A stretch of DNA of 64,000 nucleotides from Leishmania mexicana MHOM/GT/2001/U1103 (lineage: Eukaryota; Euglenozoa; Kinetoplastea; Trypanosomatida; Trypanosomatidae): assembly GCF_000234665.1 (NCBI RefSeq), contig NC_018324.1:2984944-3048943 (forward strand), in the 5' to 3' direction. Of this stretch, positions 56,118 to 64,000 are shown in pieces. The first letter of the stretch is position 1. Every line of letters starts with the position of its first letter. Position numbers and translations under genes: made by a program. Below the pieces are notes generated by a model. That model made no database searches. It was not told the DNA's origin and saw only the letters and a program-made list of their open reading frames with translations.

Positions 56118-56785
56118 CATCAAGTGCTATCTGGTGCTGGTGGAGGTGCGGTTTTCCTCCTCGTCGGTCGTTTGTGTTTGCGCTCGTTGGCGCCTCCACT
56201 CGCTGCCCTGCCTCTACCACCATCACCGCCCTCCTCTTTCCCCCTTTCATTCGGCTCTGTATATCGTGTGATATTTGATCTTGTAGTGGCTTGGCAGGTC
56301 GTCGGCGCAGTGCACAGTCCGCTCTCCAGTCTCCCTCGGTGCTGTACGCTGAGTGTCCTCCCGCTGCCTCTTCCTTGTTCTACCTTTTCGCTTTCGTTTG
56401 TTTTTCGGGTTATTTCGTGTGTCTCCCCTCCCCCGTCCTCACCTCGGCTCAATCCTATCAGTCCCGTCTTTCCGCTCTCTCTCGTGCCATTGTCGTCCTG
56501 CTTGTGTGGGTGGGTAGGGAGAGAAAGGGCTGTTGCTTCGTGGGGCTGCAGGTGTCCGTCGTGGCCAGAGTCACTGGGGCGACGCCGCCCATCACTCCCC
56601 CAACTGCCACGCCTCGTCATTGCTTCTCTGTGTAGGCGTGAACTGGGAGGGTGTGTCTGTGGACTCGCTCCTGCTGGTTTCCGCCTATCTTGTGCTTCTT
56701 GTCCCCCCCCACACGCACACATTGACGTCATCGCCCGCCTTTTCCTAGTGTGTCTTCCATTTCTCTTCCCTGTTAGTGCGTACCA

Positions 56786-57805
56786 ATGAACACCTCTGAG
56801 GCAGTCCTCCTGGAACCGCGCGTCGCCGCTCGTCGAGCCGGCGGAGTCGGAGGCAGCGATGCCCCTGTGGCCGGCGTTGATGGAAATCGAGATTCACAGC
56901 AGCACATGAGCTACTCCCCAAAAAACTTGTCACAGTCCAATGCCCATCCGCTGCCTAGATTGCGGCCACCCACCAACGGCGAGTGGCGTGGGATGCCATC
57001 ATCGCTGTGTACGAACCTGCACCCCTGCAGCGGTGGACGACCCATGATCAGTGAGCAAAGGACACCTCTAACGGGCGTCAACGATTTGTACAGGGCACCC
57101 CCGCACATAGTTGGGGGGGTTAACGGCAGCAGCAACGGCGGCCCGCCGATGATGAGGCCGCCCTTGCCGCCGCCTGGAGTGTTCAACAGCTGTCCCAGCT
57201 CTAGGCCGGCCCCACCGTTCTGCATGAACGGTGGACCACCGCTTCCGGCGAGCCTCAACAACTCTCTTAGGGCGAACGGTCCAGTAAAGCAGAGCGCCGT
57301 ATGTGGCAGCTCAGGGCCCGGGAACACGCGTCTGCCGTCCTCGCAAGTCCTACAGGGTCAGCGTGTCATGCCCGTGGCGCGTGGCCCACAGCCAACCTCA
57401 GTAGAGCCGACACGTTTGGCGAACGGCAAGAAGATCAAGAAGATAGATAAACGGCAGTCACAGGTTGCAGTGGCGAAGCCCGAGCACCACGCTTTCACCG
57501 GTCCGACGAAGAGCGCCATGAAGAAACGCAAGGTGCAACTCCAGCAACAAAGGTGCGGCGCCAACTTGGGGAAGGAAATCAAGACAACCGTAGGCAACGA
57601 CAACTCGTGGATGAAGGGGCTGACCTACTCGACCTGGGTAGACTCGCCAAAAGCAGCGTTGCACGAACTCGACCACGGGGGCCCATACAAGCGTCGACCA
57701 AAGACCAAGAACAACCCTAACAAGAATAAAGGACGCAAGACTCGTAGCAACATGGGCAAGACAAGCTTGCTTCTTGAGGCGCTTCGCAACCTGTTCCAAC
57801 GATAA
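56786..57805 (+). CDS. Pro-rich basic protein (339 aa), unknown
   Basis: The product is disordered in its first 190 residues, with many Pro, Gly, Asn and Ser (for example MMRPPLPPPGVFN). The last 140 residues are strongly basic (KKIKKIDKRQ, MKKRK, YKRRPKTKNNPNKNKGRKTR) and contain a possible ordered piece around WMKGLTYSTWVDSPKAALHELDHGG. It ends in a short amphipathic helix (SLLLEALRNLFQR). The basic clusters suggest nuclear location or RNA binding. No family is recognised. A TGTTAG acceptor nine bases upstream would give a very short leader; an earlier TTTCCTAG (about 56741-56748) is an alternative. The codon bias supports a real gene. Confidence 0.72.
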   Translation: MNTSEAVLLEPRVAARRAGGVGGSDAPVAGVDGNRDSQQHMSYSPKNLSQSNAHPLPRLRPPTNGEWRGMPSSLCTNLHPCSGGRPMISEQRTPLTGVNDLYRAPPHIVGGVNGSSNGGPPMMRPPLPPPGVFNSCPSSRPAPPFCMNGGPPLPASLNNSLRANGPVKQSAVCGSSGPGNTRLPSSQVLQGQRVMPVARGPQPTSVEPTRLANGKKIKKIDKRQSQVAVAKPEHHAFTGPTKSAMKKRKVQLQQQRCGANLGKEIKTTVGNDNSWMKGLTYSTWVDSPKAALHELDHGGPYKRRPKTKNNPNKNKGRKTRSNMGKTSLLLEALRNLFQR

Positions 57806-59189
57806 GTAATGTTGATGTGTGCGGAAGAGGAGAAACTGGACGGCGGTCATGGAAGACAACAGCAGCCAAGCAGATCCTCTGGGAATGAAGTGAGTCTGAG
57901 GGAAGTCACGTAGGCGAGTAGAGTACCCATGTATTGTAGCCCTCCCCCACCCCCAACTTTTGTGTGTGTGTGCGTGCGTGCGTGGACCTCGATCTGCCTC
58001 TCTTCGCTCCCCATCTTCATTCCCTCCCTCCCTCCCCCTTCACAGCCGCAGGTGGGGAGGGTTATCCCTGCATCTTCTTTGGTGTTCGTTTCCTGCCTTT
58101 TTTTTCGTTGTGAGAGCCCTTTGCTCTCGCGAACCACCACCACCACCGCCCCCCCCCCCCGTACCCGCCCTCCTGTAATCTACTTCGCGTGTTGTTCTGT
58201 CACTGGCTCATGCCGTTTGTGCTCTCTGCCGGCCTTCGCCCGTATTGATTCTCACCATTTTACTCATCCTTTTCCTCTCCATCTCTGTTTGTCTTCTACG
58301 TGCTGCTGGCGCGGCACACACACACACGGGGTTCATTGATGTACACCAGGGGTGTGTGTTCTCCTCCCTCTCTCCCTCCCTCCCTCCCTCCCCCCTCCTC
58401 TTCCTCTTTGTGTTCTTCATTGTAGCAAGTCATCTGCCTTGTTGTACAAGCGCACGGGCTTTGATGGCTTTTCAAGGCTTTCTTTTCATCCACGCTCTGT
58501 TGGCACCCGTGCAGTCAAGCCGTAGCGCATCCCCTCTCTTGGGTGCACTGGCCATGCCTTCTCTGATTGTTTTACACCCGCTACCTTTCTTCTTGCTACA
58601 AGACGAATTTGTATATATATATATGTGTGTATGTATGTGCTGCTGCTTGTTTCGTTGATTGGGGTCCATGTTCTCTACTATTCCTTCTCTGCGTTATGGC
58701 CGCGTCCTACGTCTTCCCCCCCCCCTCCTCCCTCCCCATCTTCATTGATCTGTGCATCGGTGCTCTTGGGTGTATCTCTTCGTTTCGGCGTATGTGCACA
58801 CGGGTATCTTCGTCCTCTACTTGTTATTGTTTTGGGGGAGGGGAGGGGAGTTCCCTGTGAGCCCGTCACCGTCTGCTCTGATCTCTTTATTCGTGTGGTC
58901 TGCATGTGTGCGTGTCTGTGTTGTCTGTTTCATTTTCGACTGTTGTTTACTCGACCTGTGCTTCGCACTCGGCTTTTGCGCTGGCTCCCGACTCCTCCCT
59001 TCCCTCTCGTCCTCCCCCTCTCCCTCCCGCTTACCACACACACGCACATATATATGTCTATATAAACACTTCTTCCCCGGTAGCCCTTCTCCCTGAAGTC
59101 TCCATGCGGCCTTGCTTTGGGTTTGCTTGTTTTATTTTTTTATTTTTTTTCACGCCGTCTTGCGCCCTGACGACAGAGAGGGGGGGGGG
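57806..59189 (+). other. 1.4 kb intergenic/UTR region
   Basis: Non-coding CT-rich and TG-rich DNA with a TCCC repeat (about 58366-58392), a TA repeat (58612-58624) and a second AT-rich spot (59048-59064). Open frames here have no coding bias. Confidence 0.65.
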
Positions 59190-59851
59190 CAGCTCTGCCC
59201 CGCATCACGAGCCAGAGACCCACTCTGTGGAGGAGGTCGGAGCGGACTGCGACAGCAAACACGTCAGCACCACCCATATGATAAGCAGAGCGTCAGCGTG
59301 GAGCGAGCGTGTATCTCACCCCCACTCCTTGCACTGCCTATAGAGGTGTGGGCAGCCCTGAGGCACACCTTGGGGGGACGCATATCAGATGGCGGCCGGC
59401 ATGATGCGGGGAGCGGCTGTGAGGCGACTGTCGAAGCGCGAGGTGGGTAGGTAGAGTTTGAGGCGGAGGCCGTGCTGAGTCAACGAAGTCGGCGCATTGC
59501 TCTAACGCGTGTCCACGGCTGCTTCGCACCACGCCACGGTGCCTGTCGCAGGCTGGGAGGCGGTTCGAGTGGAGTTCGGCGACTTTTATATAGCGGAGAA
59601 TGGGCACGTTGAAAGTGGCATACCTCTTGTACCTTGCAGCGCCAGCACGCCTGCACAGAGGCCTCCGTGTTCCCGCCATACACCCTAAAGCACTGATAAG
59701 TGTACTGGAGCGTGCGTTTAGGGTGTGCAATGGTGTGTGTGTGTGGGTGGGCGGGTGGGCGGGTGTGGGTCTGTTGTTGTTTCGCTTTTCTTTGTCCGCC
59801 TCTGTTTCAGCTTCCTTCCAAAAAAAAAAAACGAAAAAGAAAGTGAAAGAA
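59190..59851 (+). mobile_element. SIDER-like degenerate retroposon candidate
   Basis: A GC-rich, non-pyrimidine island of about 540 bases (59190-59730) interrupts low-complexity UTR DNA. A GT/GGGT-rich stretch and then an A-rich end (12 A at 59820-59831, followed by more A-rich sequence to 59851) follow it. Size, position in a 3' UTR-like region, lack of an open frame and an A-rich 3' end fit the short interspersed degenerate retroposons (SIDERs) of Leishmania, which are known to influence mRNA stability. I cannot confirm a diagnostic signature by eye. Confidence 0.35.
59745..59763 (+). repeat. GGGT/GGGC repeat, G-quadruplex motif
   Basis: Five GGG tracts with single-base loops on the sense strand, just downstream of the SIDER-like island. 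Confidence 0.75.
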
Positions 59852-60800
59852 GCCGCTTGCATCACTGTGGCCTGCCCCATATCTTGGATGTGCACTCCCT
59901 TGCTTTTGTTTCCTGTTCGCATGCTTTTTTTTTTCATCACCGCTGGCCTCACGCTCTTCCTGTGGAACTCTTTACTTTCTCTGTTGCATCCGTGTGCGCA
60001 TGTGCGCATTCACCCCTCGTCTCCCTCGATGTCGTCTGTGCCCGTTCTCCGGCTGTGTATCCGCGCATTCTCGTATTGGACGGCAAGCACACGTGAGAAG
60101 GAAAGAAAAGAAACGTAACGCTCAGACGACTAACGTGAAACTCGCCACTTTACAAGGACGAACATGTGGCGCAGCAACGGAGGGGAACGTGAGTGGTCAT
60201 GGCGCCAGGGAAAGGGGGAGGAGTACTTGACAGCGCCTCCCCCTCACTCTTCCTTCGCCGCCCTACTGCTCTGATGAGTTGGCACTACGCGGTACAAGTT
60301 ACGCATGACTGAGGGTCTGCGTAAACACGGGTCACCACCTCTTCTGTCTCTCTCTCTGAACATCATAGCTGTGCCTCTTCATCTCCCATCTCCCTCCCAC
60401 CCCCTTTTCCCTCCACATCGGCATACGCACACACACACGCATAGCTACATGCGGTGATTGGATCTCCACGCTACACTTTGTTTTTCGTTTCCTCTTTTAG
60501 CTCTTCACTTGCTCCTCAGCTAGCCTCCTCTCACATTCCGCTCTTCACCACCGCACCGTCCCACCCACCTCCGACGACGACACACATACGCGTACTATAC
60601 ACGCCTATACTCACCCGCCTAATCCCCGCTTCACGTGCGACCTTCTGTGCGTGTCTTAGCACGTACGTGTGTGCATGTCTGTACGTTTTCGTATCCACAT
60701 CCTTTTTTTCGTGTCCGTTTACTCTCCTGTCTGCTGTGTGTATTAGTTAAGCACACATAATCTTCACCGCTATAGCCCCTCTCTACACCACCCTCCCGTC

Positions 60801-60831
60801 CCCCCCCCCACCCACACCCACACCCACACCC
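60801..60831. repeat. C9 run plus CCCACA repeats
   Basis: A run of nine C is followed by four CCC tracts spaced by ACA. The complementary strand therefore carries GGGTGT repeats able to form a G-quadruplex, on the template strand for transcription. Confidence 0.8.
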
Positions 60832-61604
60832 ACACACACACACACACCTCTCTCTCTCACGCACAGAACAGGTACAGTCGCCTTCACATCATCGTCATCA
60901 TAGTTTTTTTTCCGTTGCTGCCACTGCCACATTAACGTGTCCCGCTTTTGTCCGTGTGTGCGCGTGTGTGCGTGTTTTTCTTCGTTCTAACAGCTCGTTA
61001 CCCACACCCGCATACCCCAACGTTTTTTGCCACCTACGCCACCCATTTCTCCTCTCAAACTGTGTGTGTGTGCTGAGGGAAATTCGAAGCGTTGTATCCG
61101 CCATCGGTGATACATACAGGTGGACAGCGATAGAGGCGGAGAAGAGAAACGGGCATTTCGACGACAAAGGAAACCTTAGAACGCAGTCAAGCTCCCAAAG
61201 CAACGGGCCGCTTATTTCCTGTTCTTTCCATGTGACACCAGCCGTGTCCCCCTCTCCCCTCCCCTCTCCCCTTCGCCTTGCATCGACGCACCCGCAGACC
61301 GACAGAGGCACAGAGAGAGAGAGGTAGACGTGTAGAAACATCTCCAGCGCGTCTCTCTCTCTCGAACGCGTGCGCGAGCTCTCTCCGTCTCCGGTGCGTG
61401 TATGCGTGTGTGTGTGTGTGTGTGTCTTTCGGCCGGTCAGTCTCTCTGTGCTCCGTCCTGCTCCCTTTTCGTCAAGGGCTCTTGCTCGCCTCTGCAACTC
61501 ACCCCACCCCCATCCCCCACCCCACACACGGACGCACACGCGTCTCCGCTTCTCTTTTCTTTCCTGCTCGTGTGCACGTGTGAGTCGCTCGGGCTGCTCT
61601 CCAA

Positions 61605-61655
61605 AGGCCTCTTCTCCCCCTCCCTCTTCGCTCCCTCACGCCGTCTTCCGCATAG
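61605..61655 (+). promoter_or_regulatory. Predicted trans-splice acceptor for the last gene
   Basis: CTCTTCTCCCCCTCCCTCTTCGCTCCC and further pyrimidines lead to GCATAG with AG at 61654-61655. The leader would be 28 bases, ending at the ATG at 61684. Confidence 0.6.
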
Positions 61656-61683
61656 GGAGCGTGCATCAGACACGTGAGTCACC

Positions 61684-64000
61684 ATGCTGGGGATGCCGGT
61701 GTCCAAGTCCAACAGCGGCGATGCGGGCCGTGGCGACTACGAGTACGGCGAGTACGATGGGGTGATGAACGTGGAGGCGATTCTGCACACGACAGGCAGC
61801 GTGTCGCCCAACCCGACCGGCAGCCCCACCGTGGCCGACAATGACATTGGCGTGTACGGGAACTACATGAGCATTCAAGGCGATAACCGCAATGGCGGCA
61901 TCCCTACTCCGCTTGGTCGCGGAGCGCCTCGCAAGCCAACCCGCGTGAGTGTGAGCCCTGCCGGCAACGGCGATAACCAGTCTGCCATGCCGTCCTCGGC
62001 AGCCACAACGCCAGGCTTCCACGGAGCAGTGGTCGGCAGCAGCTCTGACGAGGCTGCCGCCCCGACCGCGGCGCGCCGTGCGAACGGGGTGTACACGTCG
62101 GCCGAGGCGGACACACACGACGCTAGCGCCTTCTCCACCCGCCAGGGCACGCGAAAACCGATGCACACAGACGACGTAGTGCATCTTCCCGCGATCGGCA
62201 ACCAGCAGCAGGTGCGCAAGAAGGCAAGCGAGGCCTTCCCTACTCGCGCGCGGGCGGCTGCGTCAGCCCTGGATCCCTCAAATGTGGCCACCTCAACGAC
62301 CAGCAGCAACGGCACCACCCGAGCTGCAGGGACCGGCGCCAAGTCGGTGACCAGCGCTGAAAACCTTGAGGCTCTCCAGGCCCCTAGCGACAGCTGCGGC
62401 GCCGCCTCAAGCAACCAATACACCCCGTCTGCCATGGCAGGCAAGCATAAGCCACCATACCATGCACCGCCACTCTCGCCGTTGACAGTGAAGGGTCGTC
62501 ACAACAGCACTGACGCCAACGGCACCAGTGCAGCAGGCAGTGCTAAGATTGGTAACAGCGTTGGCGCCAGTCTCCAAGAGGTCGGTACGCGGCATCGGTC
62601 AGCCACAGACGGCACTGTGAAACGTGGTGAGTCTGTGGGAACGGATGACAACGGCTACATGAACGGTCACTGCGGCAGGGTGGCGACGCACAACACAACG
62701 GGCAGCAGCAGAAAAGTTGTGACCGTCTCCAAGACGAACGGGTGGGTAAAGGAAGAGGCACGCCGGCTCGACCACCGCGCCTCTGCCTTGTGCAACACGG
62801 CAACCTCGCCCAGGGGTGATCCGCAGGCTTTTGAGGACGCTATCAGCGGCCTAAAGTCGCGCACCATCACCCACCAGGTCGCCTCACAGTTCCCACGGGA
62901 GCGCATGAAGGAGAAGTCGAGTAAAAGCAGCATCAGCGCCAAGAGCCCATCTGCCGACGGCAGAGATTCGGCACTGGGCCACAACGGCAACGATGATGCC
63001 AACACGCACACGAAGGTGAACACTTCACCAGTGCCGGTGACCCCCAAGGCATACGTGTGGGCTGGGGACTACGAGATGGCCAGCACCCCCGGCGTCGGCT
63101 CAACGAACTTCAACGTTGTGCCGATGCCCAAAGTCAGTCCGCGCCTCTTCGCAGGCGGACTCAAACCTTCGACAGCGGTGGACAGCAATAGCCGTAGCGG
63201 TACCACGTCCCCTCTGCAGGCCGCTGCGCAGATCGTCCACCCTCTCTCGGCAGAAGCCGTGGCGACCGCCTCTGGCAACGGCGTCACGTCCCCGACAGAG
63301 TCCGCCATCACGCCGCTGCGGAAGGTGTTCACGCGGCCGCAGAAGCCAGCATCGAACAACAGCGGAGTAGCAGCGCAGAGCACGTGCCCGATCCCTCACG
63401 TGCCGCTCACGAATCCTCCGGCGTCCACCGCTACCTCTAGCCGCTCCAACAACGCGGCCCAGAGCGCGGCTGCGTCGGCGTCTCCGGCACTGTCAAAGAC
63501 GGCATTGACGTCTGGCCATGCAGTGGCAGCCGCGAAGGGTGACAAGTCGCCGTCTGCCCTACACACGCCGACCTTGTCGCATCGGCGAATCATGAACGCC
63601 ATTGACACCAACCAGCACTCCCACGTCCACTACCCGGGCGCAGTTGAGCAGACCTCCCCCACCTACGCCTCGAGCCGTGTGGCAGCACACGACCAAGCAG
63701 GCGATTCTGGGATGGACTTGCCGTACTCGGAGGAGCGCCGCGCAGCGTTGGAAGCATGGGCAGACGTATTGGTGTTAAGCATCACCATTCGAGGCCAGAA
63801 CCTGACGCCGACCCAGAGAGCACGCGAGATGGCGAAGACGCGCGCACGCCCCGCTGATGCGCGGCAGATGTACGCCTCTGTGAATGGGCAGGGTCGTCAA
63901 GAGGTGGCAGGCGAGCCGTGCGATTTGAACTACGACGTGCACAACGTTATCGTGCAGCTGCGCCACCGCAACAGGCCTCTGACGATGAACTACCCGCCTC
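61684..64000 (+). CDS. Large open reading frame, 3' end beyond the window
   Basis: From the ATG at 61684 (context TCACCATGC) the frame stays open for 772 codons to the window end. Codon use is strongly GC3-biased like the other genes. Most of the visible product is Ser/Ala/Thr/Asn-rich and disordered. The start (MLGMPVSKSNSGD) is followed by a Tyr/Gly/Glu patch (YEYGEYDG). An ordered, probably helical region begins near residue 680 (SEERRAALEAWADVLVLSI...TPTQRAREMAKTRARPADARQMYASV) and is followed by NYDVHNVIVQLRHRNRPLTM at the edge. No domain is recognised in the visible part; any catalytic domain would lie downstream. The clear acceptor 28 bases upstream supports this start. Confidence 0.8.
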   Translation, partial: MLGMPVSKSNSGDAGRGDYEYGEYDGVMNVEAILHTTGSVSPNPTGSPTVADNDIGVYGNYMSIQGDNRNGGIPTPLGRGAPRKPTRVSVSPAGNGDNQSAMPSSAATTPGFHGAVVGSSSDEAAAPTAARRANGVYTSAEADTHDASAFSTRQGTRKPMHTDDVVHLPAIGNQQQVRKKASEAFPTRARAAASALDPSNVATSTTSSNGTTRAAGTGAKSVTSAENLEALQAPSDSCGAASSNQYTPSAMAGKHKPPYHAPPLSPLTVKGRHNSTDANGTSAAGSAKIGNSVGASLQEVGTRHRSATDGTVKRGESVGTDDNGYMNGHCGRVATHNTTGSSRKVVTVSKTNGWVKEEARRLDHRASALCNTATSPRGDPQAFEDAISGLKSRTITHQVASQFPRERMKEKSSKSSISAKSPSADGRDSALGHNGNDDANTHTKVNTSPVPVTPKAYVWAGDYEMASTPGVGSTNFNVVPMPKVSPRLFAGGLKPSTAVDSNSRSGTTSPLQAAAQIVHPLSAEAVATASGNGVTSPTESAITPLRKVFTRPQKPASNNSGVAAQSTCPIPHVPLTNPPASTATSSRSNNAAQSAAASASPALSKTALTSGHAVAAAKGDKSPSALHTPTLSHRRIMNAIDTNQHSHVHYPGAVEQTSPTYASSRVAAHDQAGDSGMDLPYSEERRAALEAWADVLVLSITIRGQNLTPTQRAREMAKTRARPADARQMYASVNGQGRQEVAGEPCDLNYDVHNVIVQLRHRNRPLTMNYPP

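Larger units (their letters stand above)
54421..56785 (+). other. 2.4 kb intergenic/UTR region
   Basis: Non-coding. It contains a GGGT repeat (54845-54859), CA/CG-rich runs (55460-55495) and a TG run (56084-56116). A less skewed stretch (about 55740-56060) has a partly coding-like frame without any ATG. A CT-rich approach and TGTTAG (AG at 56775-56776) lead to the next gene. Confidence 0.6.
59852..61683 (+). other. 1.8 kb intergenic/UTR region
   Basis: Non-coding. It contains CT-rich runs, a C-run followed by CCCACA repeats (60801-60831), a CA repeat (to about 60847) and a TG run (61407-61424). A stretch at about 61080-61220 has a coding-like frame but no ATG. It ends with the acceptor of the last gene. 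Confidence 0.6.

Noticed and set aside
59540..59600. Possible tRNA (GGTTCGA B-box-like motif)
   Set aside because: The motif is not followed by CC, no A box lies at the right distance, and no cloverleaf can be drawn.
59338..60009. 223-codon minus-strand frame
   Set aside because: It crosses the SIDER-like island, a T-rich run and a CA repeat with no consistent coding character.
61080..61220. Coding-like frame before the last gene
   Set aside because: No ATG in the frame, short, and flanked by microsatellites; too little to call a relic.
1..64000. Strand-switch region, rRNA, snoRNA cluster or CRISPR array
   Set aside because: All genes point the same way, and no repeats with regular unique spacers or recognisable RNA gene cores were seen by eye.

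Overview
The window reads as nuclear DNA of a trypanosomatid, most likely Leishmania or a close relative. All supportable genes lie on the + strand, have no introns, are GC-rich and carry long Ser/Ala/Gln-rich low-complexity inserts. They are separated by 0.5-6.7 kb of pyrimidine-rich DNA full of TG/CA and TA microsatellites. Polypyrimidine tracts followed by AG, the pattern expected of spliced-leader acceptors, precede most starts. This is one stretch of a directional polycistronic unit with no strand switch. I see no tRNA, rRNA, CRISPR or bacterial-type signals.

Layout. 0.1-1.9 kb: a Bfr2/AATF homologue (small-subunit processome). 3.0-9.3 kb: a 2091-residue protein that I read as a divergent THO complex subunit 2 (THOC2/Tho2). 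9.8-11.1 kb: a degenerate cyclophilin-fold protein with a basic tail. 12.4-14.6 kb: a protein with two DUF4379-type zinc-ribbon units and a probable mitochondrial presequence. After 4.6 kb of non-coding DNA, 19.2-30.1 kb holds a 3628-residue protein kinase with a split PAS-like domain, a degenerate receiver-like domain and a C-terminal Ser/Thr kinase domain. 32.7-33.7 kb: an acireductone dioxygenase fused to a TRP14-type thioredoxin domain. 35.0-37.1 kb: a probable mitochondrial PPR-like protein. 38.2-39.7 kb: a probable mitochondrial membrane protein. 41.8-44.0 kb: a low-complexity, basic, probably nuclear protein. 45.0-45.3 kb: a monothiol (CQFS) glutaredoxin. 46.9-50.1 kb: a 1081-residue low-complexity protein whose coding signal continues out of frame for about 600 bases. 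56.8-57.8 kb: a Pro-rich, basic 339-residue protein. 61.7 kb to the end: a large open frame that leaves the window.

The genes do not form a classic functional cluster, as is normal in kinetoplastids, where gene order reflects co-transcription. The first three do share a nuclear RNA/RNP theme (ribosome assembly, mRNP export, cyclophilin-like). The ARD-TRP14 fusion and the glutaredoxin both belong to sulfur and redox metabolism.

The most interesting items are the THO2 candidate, the PAS/pseudo-receiver/kinase giant with Glu at the usual phospho-Asp position, the ARD-TRP14 fusion, and decayed coding islands (about 37.5, 50.1-50.7 and 53.7-54.4 kb) inside long intergenic DNA. A GC-rich island near 59.2-59.85 kb looks like a SIDER-type retroposon remnant. 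All assignments come from reading the sequence and remembered family patterns; no search was run.
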